A stretch of 64,000 nucleotides of DNA from Meiothermus sp. (lineage in GTDB: Bacteria > Deinococcota > Deinococci > Deinococcales > Thermaceae), in NCBI GenBank assembly GCA_026004095.1, contig BPIL01000015.1:1-64000 (forward strand). The letters run 5' to 3'. The first letter of the stretch is position 1. Each line of letters opens with the position of its first letter. The notes beneath the pieces were generated by a model. That model did not search any database. It saw nothing but the letters and a program-made list of their open reading frames with translations, and was not told the DNA's origin. Shown here piece after piece: positions 27,985 through 36,138 of this stretch. The position numbers were made by a program, and so were the translations under genes.

Positions 27985-28461
27985 ATGCGGATGCTCGCCG
28001 AGGCAATTTACGAACTCGAGCCCGGCCAGATGCTAGTTGGCCAAACCCCCACTGCGCGGGAGCTGCTCAAATTGTGGATACACCGACACCACACAGGTTT
28101 CGACTTGTATGCGGTGAGTATTGTAGAGGCCGGCGAACCCCTCCCAGAAAAGTTACGCAATGCCGTGGGGCGGGATATGGTCTCCTGTGTGGAGGTGCTC
28201 GAGGCTTTGCACTGCCTCGAGGACTGCTATTCGATAGCCCCTCATGTGCTCAAAAACCTACCCGTCATGGTGCGTGAGGCCACCCCTGAGCTTTTGGAAC
28301 TGCTCGAGGAGCAGATGTTTCGCGTGGCCCAAAGCACCGAAACAGGTGAGTTTGGCCCCGACGACCCGCCTGCCCAGATCGTCCGGCTCAAGCCGGTGTG
28401 TGTACTGGAAGAGCACGAATCTGACGAGGACTTTGCTGGCCTTGTCCTTACCGACCCTTGA
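27985..28461 (+). CDS. Conserved-looking hypothetical protein
   Basis: The 158-residue acidic cytosolic protein starts MRMLAEAIYELEPGQMLVGQ. It has a hydrophobic middle (VEVLEALHCLEDCYSIAPHVLKNLPVMVREATPELLELLEEQMF) and an acidic tail. I do not recognise a domain. A TANNNT box 6 nt upstream supports the start. The stop lies 32 nt before the MtaB ATG, so the two may be co-transcribed, but no function follows from this. Codon use is like that of its neighbours. Confidence 0.6.
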   Translation: MRMLAEAIYELEPGQMLVGQTPTARELLKLWIHRHHTGFDLYAVSIVEAGEPLPEKLRNAVGRDMVSCVEVLEALHCLEDCYSIAPHVLKNLPVMVREATPELLELLEEQMFRVAQSTETGEFGPDDPPAQIVRLKPVCVLEEHESDEDFAGLVLTDP

Positions 28462-28493
28462 CCGGAGACGGGCCGTGGCCCACAATGCCCCTG

Positions 28494-29807
28494 ATGGAAG
28501 GGGTGCGGCTGGCGGTCAAAACCCTGGGGTGCAAGGTTAACCAGGTCGAATCGGACGCCCTGGTGGGTCTCTTAAAGCCTTTGCAGCCGGTGGTGGTGCC
28601 CCTCGAGGCAGGGGCCGATCTGGTGATCATCAACACCTGCGCCGTTACGACTTCCGCCGAGGCCGATGCCCGCAAAGAGGTGCGCCGGGCCCGCCGGGCC
28701 AACCCTGTGGCGTTCATTGTGGTGACGGGCTGTTACGCCGAGCTGGCCCCCGATCAACTGGCCGAGCTGGGGGCCGACGTGGTGCTGCCCAACAGCCGCA
28801 AAGCCGAGCTGCCCGGTGTAATCTTGCAGCGCTTTGGGCTGCCAGCCGACCCCATCACCACCCCGCCCAACGAGTTCTGGGGGGCCGGCGAGCGGGGCCT
28901 GCTGAACAACTATGTGCGGGCCTTCCTCAAGGTGCAGGACGGCTGCAATGCGGGGTGCGCCTACTGCGTCATCCCCCGCCTGCGCGGGCGCGAACGCCAC
29001 CGTGGGCACCGCGATGCGCTTTCGGAAGCCGGGGCCTTGCTGGAAGCAGGTGTGCAGGAAATCGTACTGACCGGGGTGCGGCTGGGTTCCTACAAAGGCC
29101 ACCCCCGCGGGATTGCCGGCCTGGTAGAGGAACTTGCTCGGATGGGGGCCAAGGTGCGCCTGTCCTCCATCGAACCCGAGGACACCGGGGACGAGCTTCT
29201 GAAGGTAATGCAGCGCTTTGCGCCCCAGGTGCGCCCCCACCTGCACCTGAGCCTGCAAACCGGTTCTGCCCGGCTGCTGGCCCTGATGGGCCGTCGCTAC
29301 GATAAAAACTACTACCGCGCGCTGGTGCAGAAAGCCTACGACTGGATACCCGGCTTCGCCCTCACCACCGATGTGATTGCGGGCCTCCCCACCGAGACCG
29401 AAGACGAACACCAGGAAACCCTGGCCTTCCTGGAGGAGGTGCGGCCCAGCCGCGTGCACGTCTTCACCTACACCCCACGCCCCAAGACCCGCGCGGCCTC
29501 GCTGCCGCAGGTGCCCATCGAAGTCCGCAAGCGCCGCAACAAAGAACTCCAGGCCCTGGCGGCCCGGCTGGCCGAGGCGCGGGTTCGGCCCAAGCTGGGC
29601 GGTGCGGTGGAGGTGCTGGTCGAAAGTTTTCGCGGGGGCAAGGCCTACGGGCATACCCCCGACTACTACGAGGTCGAGTTCACCGGACAGGCCCGCATCG
29701 GCCAGACCGCCTGGGTGCGCGTGGAGGCCATCGAGGGCTACACCCTGCAGGGTCGGCTCGAGGCCATCAAGGAAGAACCGGCCCGCTACCTGCTGCCCGT
29801 GGTATAG
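28494..29807 (+). CDS. mtaB: tRNA N6-threonylcarbamoyladenosine(37) methylthiotransferase MtaB
   Basis: This radical-SAM enzyme adds a methylthio group to t6A37 of ANN-decoding tRNAs. The 437-residue protein has the N-terminal cluster ligands in KTLGCKVNQVE, INTCAVT and TGCYAEL, and the radical-SAM motif CNAGCAYC, then LTGVRLGSYKG and a C-terminal TRAM-like domain. KTLGCKVN and the lengths fit MtaB rather than MiaB or RimO. The start is the ATG at 28494; ATG 28485 is an alternative. The stop lies 3 nt before that of the convergent membrane protein gene. Confidence 0.9.
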   Translation: MEGVRLAVKTLGCKVNQVESDALVGLLKPLQPVVVPLEAGADLVIINTCAVTTSAEADARKEVRRARRANPVAFIVVTGCYAELAPDQLAELGADVVLPNSRKAELPGVILQRFGLPADPITTPPNEFWGAGERGLLNNYVRAFLKVQDGCNAGCAYCVIPRLRGRERHRGHRDALSEAGALLEAGVQEIVLTGVRLGSYKGHPRGIAGLVEELARMGAKVRLSSIEPEDTGDELLKVMQRFAPQVRPHLHLSLQTGSARLLALMGRRYDKNYYRALVQKAYDWIPGFALTTDVIAGLPTETEDEHQETLAFLEEVRPSRVHVFTYTPRPKTRAASLPQVPIEVRKRRNKELQALAARLAEARVRPKLGGAVEVLVESFRGGKAYGHTPDYYEVEFTGQARIGQTAWVRVEAIEGYTLQGRLEAIKEEPARYLLPVV

Positions 29808-29810
29808 GGC

Positions 29811-30176
29811 TTACGCCTTGCGACGCCGCTCCACCAGCCAGCGGATGCTGAAGCCCAGGCAGATGAATACCGTGGCAAACTGGGCCATGGTCGCCACCGG
29901 GCGCTCCACCGTGCCGCCCCCCAGGATGGTGATGAAGTCGGGGATGCCGCGCAGCGAACCCAGCAGGCCCAGCAGCGAGAGCCCCAGGGCGATGTTCATG
30001 GCGAGCGGCTGTTGGCTGGGGGTTCTGTTGGCCCAGATGCCCATCAGGGCAATCAAGAGGCCGAGAATTCCCGGAATCAGCGCGGTGGGGGTGAGCTTGG
30101 AGCCCATGACCGCCAGGGTAGAGACCAGTATTAGAAAAACACCCGTCCAGAGGGCCCTTGCTGGTAGTGATCCCAT
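29811..30176 (-). CDS. Small four-helix membrane protein of unknown function
   Basis: The 121-residue protein has four hydrophobic helices (WTGVFLILVSTLAVMG, ALIPGILGLLIALMGIW, LAMNIALGLSLLGLLGSL, ATMAQFATVFICLGFSIRWLV) and ends in the basic VERRRKA. GGGAGGTAAG precedes the ATG. I do not recognise a family. It is transcribed alone, divergent from the HIT gene. Confidence 0.7.
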   Translation of the reverse strand: MGSLPARALWTGVFLILVSTLAVMGSKLTPTALIPGILGLLIALMGIWANRTPSQQPLAMNIALGLSLLGLLGSLRGIPDFITILGGGTVERPVATMAQFATVFICLGFSIRWLVERRRKA

Positions 30177-30236
30177 AGACTTACCTCCCTACTATTGTGC
30201 CAGCCCCCGATTCGGAAGCGTTATAGTCTAGGCGAT

Positions 30237-30563
30237 ATGGAGAACCCCACGGTTTTTGGTAAAATCATCCGCCGTGAGCTGCCGGCGGACATCGTGTACG
30301 AAGATGGCGAATTTATCGCCTTCAAGGACATTCGCCCGCGCTCGAAGGTGCATATTTTAGTCTGCCCCAAAGAATACATCCCCACCCTGGCCGACTACCC
30401 CGACACCCCGGAGGGCGCGCTCAAGCTGGGCAAGCTGATGCTGACGGCCAACCGCATTGCCAAGCAGATGGGCCTCGAGGGCTACTTCATCCGCATCCAT
30501 GTGGGCGAGAAAGGCGGGCAGGAGGTATTTCACGTCCACGTGCACCTGCGCTCGGACGCCTAG
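30237..30563 (+). CDS. HIT-family nucleotide-binding protein (Hint-like)
   Basis: The 108-residue protein is of the histidine-triad (Hint/PKCI) type: FGKIIRRELPADIVYED, AFKDIRPRSKVHILVCPK and the triad HVHVHL near the C terminus. Hint proteins hydrolyse nucleoside phosphoramidates and acyl adenylates. The true start is ATG 30237, 14 codons inside the track ORF, with TATAGT ending 9 nt upstream. It is a single-gene unit. Confidence 0.93.
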   Translation: MENPTVFGKIIRRELPADIVYEDGEFIAFKDIRPRSKVHILVCPKEYIPTLADYPDTPEGALKLGKLMLTANRIAKQMGLEGYFIRIHVGEKGGQEVFHVHVHLRSDA

Positions 30564-30577
30564 CGCAGGCGGCCTTG

Positions 30578-31345
30578 CTATTTTTTTAGCTCCACGCGGT
30601 CAATTATCTCGTTCTTCTCGTTGTAGGCCGTAATCAGCAGCCGCTCGGCGCTGGCTTCCAGGGTCAAGTAATTGGGGCTTTGGCGCCGCACTTTGCTTTG
30701 AGGGCGCACGCTCAAGAAACCCCGCAGCCAGGCCCCACCGCCGCCGGAAACGATGTGAACGATGCCCCTGGCCTCGAGCCGCTCGTAGCTGTGCTCGTGC
30801 CCGGCCAGCACCAGCGGCACGCGGTACTGGATGAGGAGGGGCTCAATGGACTGCCGCAGGCTGCGGGCGCCCCCATGCAGGCCCGAGGAGTAGAGGGGGC
30901 GGTGCAGGGCCACAATTTTCCAGGGGGCCTTAGAGGCTTTGAGGGCGGCTTCCAGCCAACGGCGCTGGGCCTGGCTAAAATGTTCCGAGTAGACCACGAA
31001 GACCTCGAGGTTTTCCAGCCGGAAAGTGTAGTAGGGCCCTTCGACCCTGAACAGCTCGAGCTGCTTGGCCAGGGCGGGTGCATCGTGGTTGCCAAATGCG
31101 GGATAAATGCGTACTGGGGGCAGCTCGTCCAGATAGCGGCGCACGGGCTCGCCTCGAGGGTAGAAGTTGTCCCCCACTGTCAGCAGGGCCTCGAAAGGCT
31201 TTTGCCGATGTTGCTCGTATATGGCTCCTGCAACCAGGGGGCGGTGTGGGGTCTCGGCCCCCCAGTCGCCCAGCACGGCCAGCCGCTGGGCCAGCCCCGG
31301 CAGGCCCAGGGCCAGCCCAAAGAAAAGAACCAGCAGGCGCCTCAT
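30578..31345 (-). CDS. Exported metallophosphoesterase
   Basis: The 255-residue protein has a signal peptide (MRRLLVLFFGLALGLPGLAQ) and the metal-binding motifs LGDWG, VGDNFYP, GNHD, LHRPLYS and GHEHSYER of calcineurin-like, purple-acid-phosphatase-type enzymes. It probably hydrolyses phosphate esters outside the cytoplasm. Its start overlaps the stop of the bifunctional-nuclease gene by 4 nt, so translation is likely coupled. The substrate is unknown. Confidence 0.85.
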   Translation of the reverse strand: MRRLLVLFFGLALGLPGLAQRLAVLGDWGAETPHRPLVAGAIYEQHRQKPFEALLTVGDNFYPRGEPVRRYLDELPPVRIYPAFGNHDAPALAKQLELFRVEGPYYTFRLENLEVFVVYSEHFSQAQRRWLEAALKASKAPWKIVALHRPLYSSGLHGGARSLRQSIEPLLIQYRVPLVLAGHEHSYERLEARGIVHIVSGGGGAWLRGFLSVRPQSKVRRQSPNYLTLEASAERLLITAYNEKNEIIDRVELKK

Positions 31346-31773
31346 GCCTTGGGCGGCTCTCCCTGGCGGGTGAGCTGCGATTCTTTAATACCGGCCTGCT
31401 CGAGCACCTGCTCGGCAATCAGGATGGGGGCCCCGGCGCGGATGGCCAGGGCCATGCCGTCGGAAGGGCGGCAGTCGATCTCGTACTCCAGGCCGCGCTG
31501 CTCCAGCACCAGCCTTCCGTAGAAGGTGCCGTTCTTGAGCTCGACGATCTCGAGGCGCAACACCTTTACCCCGAGCAGCTCGAGGGTGTTATGGAACAGA
31601 TCGGGGCCCAGCGGGCGGGGGGGTTTCTCGCCCGAGAGGTGCACCATGATGTTCTGGGTTTCCAAGGCCCCGATCACCACCGGCAAGAGCAGATCGTTCT
31701 CGGCCCTGAGCATCACGATCAGGTTGCCATTTCCCGGATCTACCCCCATTCCTTCGATGCGTGCGGGTACCAT
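31342..31773 (-). CDS. Bifunctional nuclease (BFN/DUF151) family protein
   Basis: The 143-residue protein has the family signature LLLPVVIGALETQNIMVHLSGEKPPRPLGPDLF, followed by ELLGVKVLRLEIVELKNGTFYGRLVL and IDCRPSDGMALAIR. Plant BFN homologues cut RNA and DNA; the bacterial role is unclear. TATACT ends 6 nt before the ATG, so the mRNA is probably leaderless. It is the first gene of a two-gene operon with a metallophosphoesterase. Confidence 0.9.
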   Translation of the reverse strand: MVPARIEGMGVDPGNGNLIVMLRAENDLLLPVVIGALETQNIMVHLSGEKPPRPLGPDLFHNTLELLGVKVLRLEIVELKNGTFYGRLVLEQRGLEYEIDCRPSDGMALAIRAGAPILIAEQVLEQAGIKESQLTRQGEPPKA

Positions 31774-31779
31774 GCTTTG

Positions 31780-31785
31780 AGTATA
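31780..31785 (-). promoter_or_regulatory. -10 box of a probably leaderless mRNA (bifunctional nuclease family gene)
   Basis: TATACT on the minus strand ends 6 nt before the ATG at 31773. Confidence 0.55.
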
Positions 31786-31830
31786 CGCAACTGGCTCGAG
31801 GCGATGTGTGCTGCAGGTTATGCACGGTGC

Positions 31831-31858
31831 TTGTCAATCTTCCAGAACCCTATAAACT
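31831..31858 (+). promoter_or_regulatory. Promoter of the first phosphoribosyltransferase gene
   Basis: TTGTCA (31831-31836), a 16-nt spacer and TAAACT (31853-31858). A transcript starting about 6-7 nt further would begin at the GTG at 31865, excluding the ATG at 31859. Confidence 0.5.
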
Positions 31859-31864
31859 ATGACC

Positions 31865-32401
31865 GTGAAAACCTATGCGGTGGAAGTAGCCGGGGTTCGT
31901 CGTGAGCTACCGGTGGTGCAGGTGGGCCCCGATGTGGCGGTGGCCCTGTTCAACATGCTGGGCGATACCGAGGTGGTGGAGGAGGCAGCCGCGGCCCTGG
32001 CCAAGCGGATGCCAGCCGAGATCGAAACCCTGGTGACGCCGGAGGTTAAGGCCGTGCCCCTGGCCCATGCCCTCTCGCGCCTGACCGGGAAGCCCTATGT
32101 GGTGGCCCGCAAAACCGAGAAACCCTACATGATTAACCCCGTGTCGCGCACGGTGATCTCCATCACCACTGGCAAGCCCCAGCTTCTGGTGCTGGATGGA
32201 ACCGACGTGCCCCTCATCAAGGGCAAAAAGGTGGCCATCGTGGACGATGTGGTCTCGACGGGGAGCACGCTCAAGGGCCTTTCCGACCTCATTACCGATG
32301 TGGGCGGGCAGGTGGCCGCTGTGCTGGCCGTGTTTACCGAGGGTTCCCCCCGCGAAGACGTGATCGCCCTGGGGCATCTGCCGCTCTTCAAACCGGATTG
32401 A
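31865..32401 (+). CDS. Adenine phosphoribosyltransferase-like protein
   Basis: The 178-residue type I phosphoribosyltransferase has the PRPP motif [14 protein letters not shown] at about residues 120-133 and the base-side segment [14 protein letters not shown]. It should make a nucleotide from PRPP and a purine; adenine is the best guess. The GTG at 31865 is preferred over ATG 31859: [18 protein letters not shown] then aligns end to end with the next gene (METYPITIGKITRHVPVV) and both are 178 residues. Regulatory homologues such as PurR-type proteins share this fold, so enzymatic function is not certain. Confidence 0.82.
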   Translation: MKTYAVEVAGVRRELPVVQVGPDVAVALFNMLGDTEVVEEAAAALAKRMPAEIETLVTPEVKAVPLAHALSRLTGKPYVVARKTEKPYMINPVSRTVISITTGKPQLLVLDGTDVPLIKGKKVAIVDDVVSTGSTLKGLSDLITDVGGQVAAVLAVFTEGSPREDVIALGHLPLFKPD

Positions 32402-32546
32402 ACGAAGGCCCGAACCGCGGGGTAAAAGGGTCGCTCTCCCAACCCCGTAATTCCTGGAGCCAGACGACCTTCGTATACGGCTATTCACACGTATACTCAT
32501 GGTGTTCGAATAGGCTAAGTCCTTGGTGCAACAAGGGAGTGTAACT

Positions 32547-33083
32547 ATGGAAACCTATCCCATCACAATAGGCAAAATCACCCGTCATGTACCGGTGGTT
32601 GAAACCCTGCCGGGCGTTCACATCCCTCTAGTTGAGATTATGGGCGATGTGGAGCTGGTGCAGGCCGCCGCCGAAGGGCTGGTCAAGCACCTGCCCCCCG
32701 AGACCGATGCCCTGCTGACCCTCGAGACCTCCCCCATCGTGCTGGCCCATACCATGAGCGCCCTCTGCGGCAAGCCCTATGTGGTGGTGCGCCGCAAGCG
32801 CCGCCCCTACATGCAAGACCCCATTATCCAGGAGGTGGAGTCGCTGACCCTGGGCGTAACCGAGACCCTCTGGTTGGACAGCCGCATGGCTGAAAAGCTG
32901 ATGGGCCAGAATGTGGCCCTGGTCTTCGACGTGGTCTCCTCGGGGGGCACCATGAACGCGCTCGAGAAAGTAGCCAAAAAGGCCGGGGCCACCGTGGTAG
33001 CCCGCCTGGCTGCTTTCCACCAGGGCAACAGCAAGCTGCCCATCACCTTCCTCTCGGAGATTCCCATCCTGCAAACGGCTTAG
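32547..33083 (+). CDS. Phosphoribosyltransferase-like paralogue with degenerate PRPP loop
   Basis: The 178-residue protein is a tandem paralogue of the preceding gene (146 nt apart) and shares GKPYVVVRRKRRPYM. In the PRPP loop the sequence reads VALVFDVVSSGGTM, where the paralogue has [14 protein letters not shown]: one of the two acidic residues is Phe and the Thr/Ser pair is changed. It may have lost catalysis and serve as a regulator, subunit or ligand sensor. AAGGGAG precedes the ATG at 32547. The two genes may be separately transcribed. Confidence 0.75.
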   Translation: METYPITIGKITRHVPVVETLPGVHIPLVEIMGDVELVQAAAEGLVKHLPPETDALLTLETSPIVLAHTMSALCGKPYVVVRRKRRPYMQDPIIQEVESLTLGVTETLWLDSRMAEKLMGQNVALVFDVVSSGGTMNALEKVAKKAGATVVARLAAFHQGNSKLPITFLSEIPILQTA

Positions 33084-33132
33084 CGTAAACCACCTGCCCC
33101 AGGCCGGCGGCTGTTGGTGGAGTAGCTGTTCT

Positions 33133-33789
33133 TTACCCGCCGCCGCGCTTCTGCTGGGCAAACAGCCACTGGATGAACTCGAGCTCCCGGTACACCCGGT
33201 TCCAGACATCGTGCTTTTCGGTGGGGTACTCGGTGAAGCGGGCCCGGGTGTTGCCGGCCTTGGCTAGAGCATCGGCCAGCGCCCTGGAGAAGCTCACCGG
33301 CACCACTTCGTCCGCGGCGCCGTGAAAGTTCCAGATGGGCACCTTGCCCAGCCGTTGCCAGACCATAAAGGGGTCGGCGGCCCCGCAGATGGGGGCGATG
33401 GCGGCAAAGCGCCGGGGGTACAGGCAGCCCAGATTCCAACTGCCATAACCCCCCATCGAGAGGCCGGTCAGGTAGACCCGCCGGGGGTTGGTTTTGTGCT
33501 GTTGCTCCACCTGGCTCAGCAATTCGTAGGCCTGCGCCAGGGGCTCCCCGGCCCACTGCTGCCCTTTGGGGCACTGGGGCATCAGCACCACGGCGGGCCA
33601 GCGCTGGGGGTTCTCTTGAATGGCCGGGCCGATGCCCACCGTGCTTTGCTTCTGGCCGTCGCTACCCCGCTCACCGGAGCCGTGCAGGAACAGAATCAGG
33701 GGCCAGCCAGCTTTGGGGGGCTTTCCTTCGGGTAGGTAGAGGGCGTAGGGGAGCTGTGAACGGGGCTTGTGGTAGCTAAATGGATTCAT
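33133..33789 (-). CDS. Alpha/beta hydrolase (esterase/dienelactone-hydrolase type)
   Basis: The 218-residue enzyme has the oxyanion segment LILFLHGSGERG, the nucleophile elbow TGLSMGGYGSW, and likely acid and base in HGAADEVVP and TEKHDVWNRVY. It resembles predicted peptidases/esterases with no signal peptide, so it is cytoplasmic. TAGACT ends 6 nt before the ATG, indicating a leaderless mRNA. The substrate is unknown. Confidence 0.82.
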   Translation of the reverse strand: MNPFSYHKPRSQLPYALYLPEGKPPKAGWPLILFLHGSGERGSDGQKQSTVGIGPAIQENPQRWPAVVLMPQCPKGQQWAGEPLAQAYELLSQVEQQHKTNPRRVYLTGLSMGGYGSWNLGCLYPRRFAAIAPICGAADPFMVWQRLGKVPIWNFHGAADEVVPVSFSRALADALAKAGNTRARFTEYPTEKHDVWNRVYRELEFIQWLFAQQKRGGG

Positions 33790-33795
33790 GATCTG

Positions 33796-33801
33796 AGTCT
33801 A
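33796..33801 (-). promoter_or_regulatory. -10 box of a probably leaderless mRNA (esterase)
   Basis: TAGACT on the minus strand ends 6 nt before the ATG at 33789. Confidence 0.45.
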
Positions 33802-33823
33802 ATACCAAGGTTGGCAGCGGGTT

Positions 33824-34228
33824 TTACCTGTCCAGTACCACCAAGGTTACTGTCGCTTTAGAAAAGAGCTTCTCGGCAAACACCACAGACTCCACCACGC
33901 ACAAGGAGCGGCCCGGTTTAAGCACCTCGGCCCGGCAGCGTAGGAGCCCGCCCTGGGCAGGTCGCAGCAGGTTGATCTTGAACTCCACGGTGAGCACATA
34001 CTGACCGGGCTTAATCAGGGTTGCGGCGGCGGTTCCGGCGCTGTGGTCGGCCATGGTGGCCTGTACGCCGGCGTGGATAAAGCCATCTTGCTGCTGGTGG
34101 TGTGCCTGGATGTCCACCGCCGTTTCGCACCAGCCCTCACCCACGTCAAGCAGCCTCAGGCCGATGTGCTGAACAAAGTGGGCCTGGGTGTAGAGGCGCT
34201 GGATCTCCTCGAGGTTGCTCGGATGCAT
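33824..34228 (-). CDS. PaaI-type hotdog thioesterase
   Basis: The 134-residue protein shows the hotdog-fold thioesterase pattern: DIQAHHQQQDGFIHAGVQATMADHSAGTAAATLI is the HGGxxxxxxD-like region and TVEFKINLLRPAQGG the central strands. It should hydrolyse an acyl-CoA or aryl-CoA. It starts 5 nt after the stop of the acyl-CoA mutase gene on the same strand, so it probably acts in the same pathway, perhaps removing dead-end acyl-CoAs. Confidence 0.85.
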   Translation of the reverse strand: MHPSNLEEIQRLYTQAHFVQHIGLRLLDVGEGWCETAVDIQAHHQQQDGFIHAGVQATMADHSAGTAAATLIKPGQYVLTVEFKINLLRPAQGGLLRCRAEVLKPGRSLCVVESVVFAEKLFSKATVTLVVLDR

Positions 34229-34233
34229 GGGCG

Positions 34234-35889
34234 CTATACCAGCACCGGCTCCTCGTACACCCCGTACACAGCCCGGAGTTCGTCCATCATCTCACCCAGG
34301 GTGCAGTAGGCCAGGGCGCAGTCCACGAAGTAGGGCATGGTGTTGCGCCCTTCTTTGGCGGCCTGCCGCAGCGCTGCCAGGGCCTGCTGCACGGCCTGGG
34401 GGTCGCGCTCGCGCCGTACCCGGGCCAGCCGCTCGGCCTGCACGCGCTCCACCTCGGGGTCAATGAGCTGGATGGGCACCTGGAGGCCTTCGTCCTGGAA
34501 GGCATTCACCCCCACGATAATCCGCTCGCCCCGCTCCACTTCCTGCTGGAAGCGGTAGCTGGCGTCGGCGATCTCACGCAGGAAGTAGCCCTCCTCGATG
34601 GCCCGCACCACCCCGCCCATGCGCCGGATCTCCTCGATGATCTGCATGGCCTGGGTCTCCATCTGGTCGGTGAGCCACTCCACGTAGTAGCTGCCCCCCA
34701 GCGGGTCGGCGGTATGGGTTACGCCCGACTCGTAGGCGATAATCTGCTGGGTGCGCAGGGCGATCTTGGCCGATTCCTCGGTGGGGAGGGCCAGGGCCTC
34801 ATCGTAGGCGTCGGTGTGCAGGCTGTTGGTGCCGCCCAGCACGGCGGCCAGGGCCTGAATGGCTACCCGCGCGATGTTGATGAGGGGCTGCTGGGCGGTA
34901 AGCGAGACCCCGGCGGTCTGGGCGTGGGTGCGCAGCATCCAGCTCTGGGGGTTTTTGGCCCCATAGCGGTGCCGCATTTCTTTAGCCCAGATGCGCCGGG
35001 CAGCCCGGAACTTGCAAATTTCCTCGAAGAAGTCGTTGTGGGCGTTGAAGAAAAATGAGATGCGGGGGGCGAACTCGTCTATTTCCAGCCCGCGTTTGAG
35101 AGCCCACTCCACGTACTCGAAGCCATCGGCCAGGGTGTAGGCCAGCTCCTGCACGGCGGTGGAGCCGGCCTCGCGGATGTGGTAGCCCGAGACCGAGATA
35201 AAATTCCACTTGGGCACGTTGCGGGGCCCCCACTCGAAGGTATCAATGACCAGCTTGGTGGAGGGTTCGGGCGGGAAGATAAACTCTTTCTGGGCGATAA
35301 ATTCCTTCAGGATGTCGTTCTGGATGGTGCCGCCCAGCTTGTTCCAGTCGTAGCCTTTTTTCTTGGCGGCGGCCAGGTACATGGCCCAGATGGCGTTGGC
35401 CGGCGAGTTGATGGTCATGGAGGTGGTGACCTCTTCCAGGTTGATCCCCTCGAAGAGAATCTCCATATCGGCCAGGCTGCTTACCGCCACCCCGCACTTG
35501 CCCACCTCGCCCTTGGAAAGCGGATGGTCGGAGTCGTAGCCCATCAGGGTGGGCAGGTCGAAGGCGGTGGAAAGCCCGTTCTGCCCGGCGGCCAGCAGCT
35601 TCTTGAAGCGCTCGTTGGTCTGCTCGGCGGTGCCAAACCCAGCAAACATCCGCATGGTCCAGAGGCGGCTCCTGTACATCGAGCCATAAACCCCCCGGGT
35701 GTAGGGGTACTCGCCGGGGTAGCCCAGCTTTTCGGCGTAGTCGAAGTCCGGCAGGTCTTCCGGGGTATAGAGCGGCTCGGGGGCGATGTCCGAGAGGGTT
35801 TTGTGGGCCACCTTGCGCTCGGGCATCTTAGCCAGGGATTTCTGGTAGGTCTCCCGCATCCAGGCGTGCTTGGGTCTGGGCTGTGCCAT
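34234..35889 (-). CDS. Acyl-CoA mutase large subunit (methylmalonyl-CoA mutase type)
   Basis: The 551-residue protein is the catalytic TIM-barrel half of a B12-dependent acyl-CoA mutase: [56 protein letters not shown] and [19 protein letters not shown]. The B12-binding domain is missing and must be supplied by a separate small subunit, as in archaeal and Thermus-type enzymes. Phe in TMRMFAGF instead of Tyr resembles isobutyryl-CoA mutases, so the substrate is ambiguous. The true start is ATG 35889, 6 nt after TATAAT; the 967-aa track ORF is an overextension through mreB antisense. A thioesterase follows. Confidence 0.9.
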   Translation of the reverse strand: MAQPRPKHAWMRETYQKSLAKMPERKVAHKTLSDIAPEPLYTPEDLPDFDYAEKLGYPGEYPYTRGVYGSMYRSRLWTMRMFAGFGTAEQTNERFKKLLAAGQNGLSTAFDLPTLMGYDSDHPLSKGEVGKCGVAVSSLADMEILFEGINLEEVTTSMTINSPANAIWAMYLAAAKKKGYDWNKLGGTIQNDILKEFIAQKEFIFPPEPSTKLVIDTFEWGPRNVPKWNFISVSGYHIREAGSTAVQELAYTLADGFEYVEWALKRGLEIDEFAPRISFFFNAHNDFFEEICKFRAARRIWAKEMRHRYGAKNPQSWMLRTHAQTAGVSLTAQQPLINIARVAIQALAAVLGGTNSLHTDAYDEALALPTEESAKIALRTQQIIAYESGVTHTADPLGGSYYVEWLTDQMETQAMQIIEEIRRMGGVVRAIEEGYFLREIADASYRFQQEVERGERIIVGVNAFQDEGLQVPIQLIDPEVERVQAERLARVRRERDPQAVQQALAALRQAAKEGRNTMPYFVDCALAYCTLGEMMDELRAVYGVYEEPVLV

Positions 35890-35895
35890 GCACCG

Positions 35896-35901
35896 ATTAT
35901 A
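35896..35901 (-). promoter_or_regulatory. -10 box of a probably leaderless mRNA (acyl-CoA mutase)
   Basis: TATAAT on the minus strand ends 6 nt before the ATG at 35889. The rest of the 249-nt divergent gap to mreB holds no other recognisable element beyond the mreB promoter. Confidence 0.6.
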
Positions 35902-36101
35902 TAACGGATTTGAGGCAGCAGGAGGATAATCCGTCAGACAATTGAGGCTTCTATCAGGTGCAGCATGGAAGCGAATAAAACTATACCCAGCCCCATTCCT
36001 TACCTGCCCTGCGGGCCCACAACCGCACCGGAAATGGGTTTCGTCGTAAAGCGGCCCTTTGGCTGGTCGGATGGGTGTATATGATAAAGGCCAGGTGGCG
36101 C

Positions 36102-36130
36102 TTTGTGCTTCACGAGCAAACCTGTAGAAT
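36102..36130 (+). promoter_or_regulatory. Promoter of mreB
   Basis: TTTGTG (36102-36107), a 17-nt spacer and TAGAAT (36125-36130), ending 8 nt before the mreB ATG. It implies a leaderless or near-leaderless mRNA. Confidence 0.5.
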
Positions 36131-36138
36131 AAATCGCT

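Noticed and set aside
32401-32546. CGGGGT/ACCCCG hairpin between the two phosphoribosyltransferase genes as a terminator
   Set aside because: The stem is weak and lacks a T tract; attenuation or chance are as likely.
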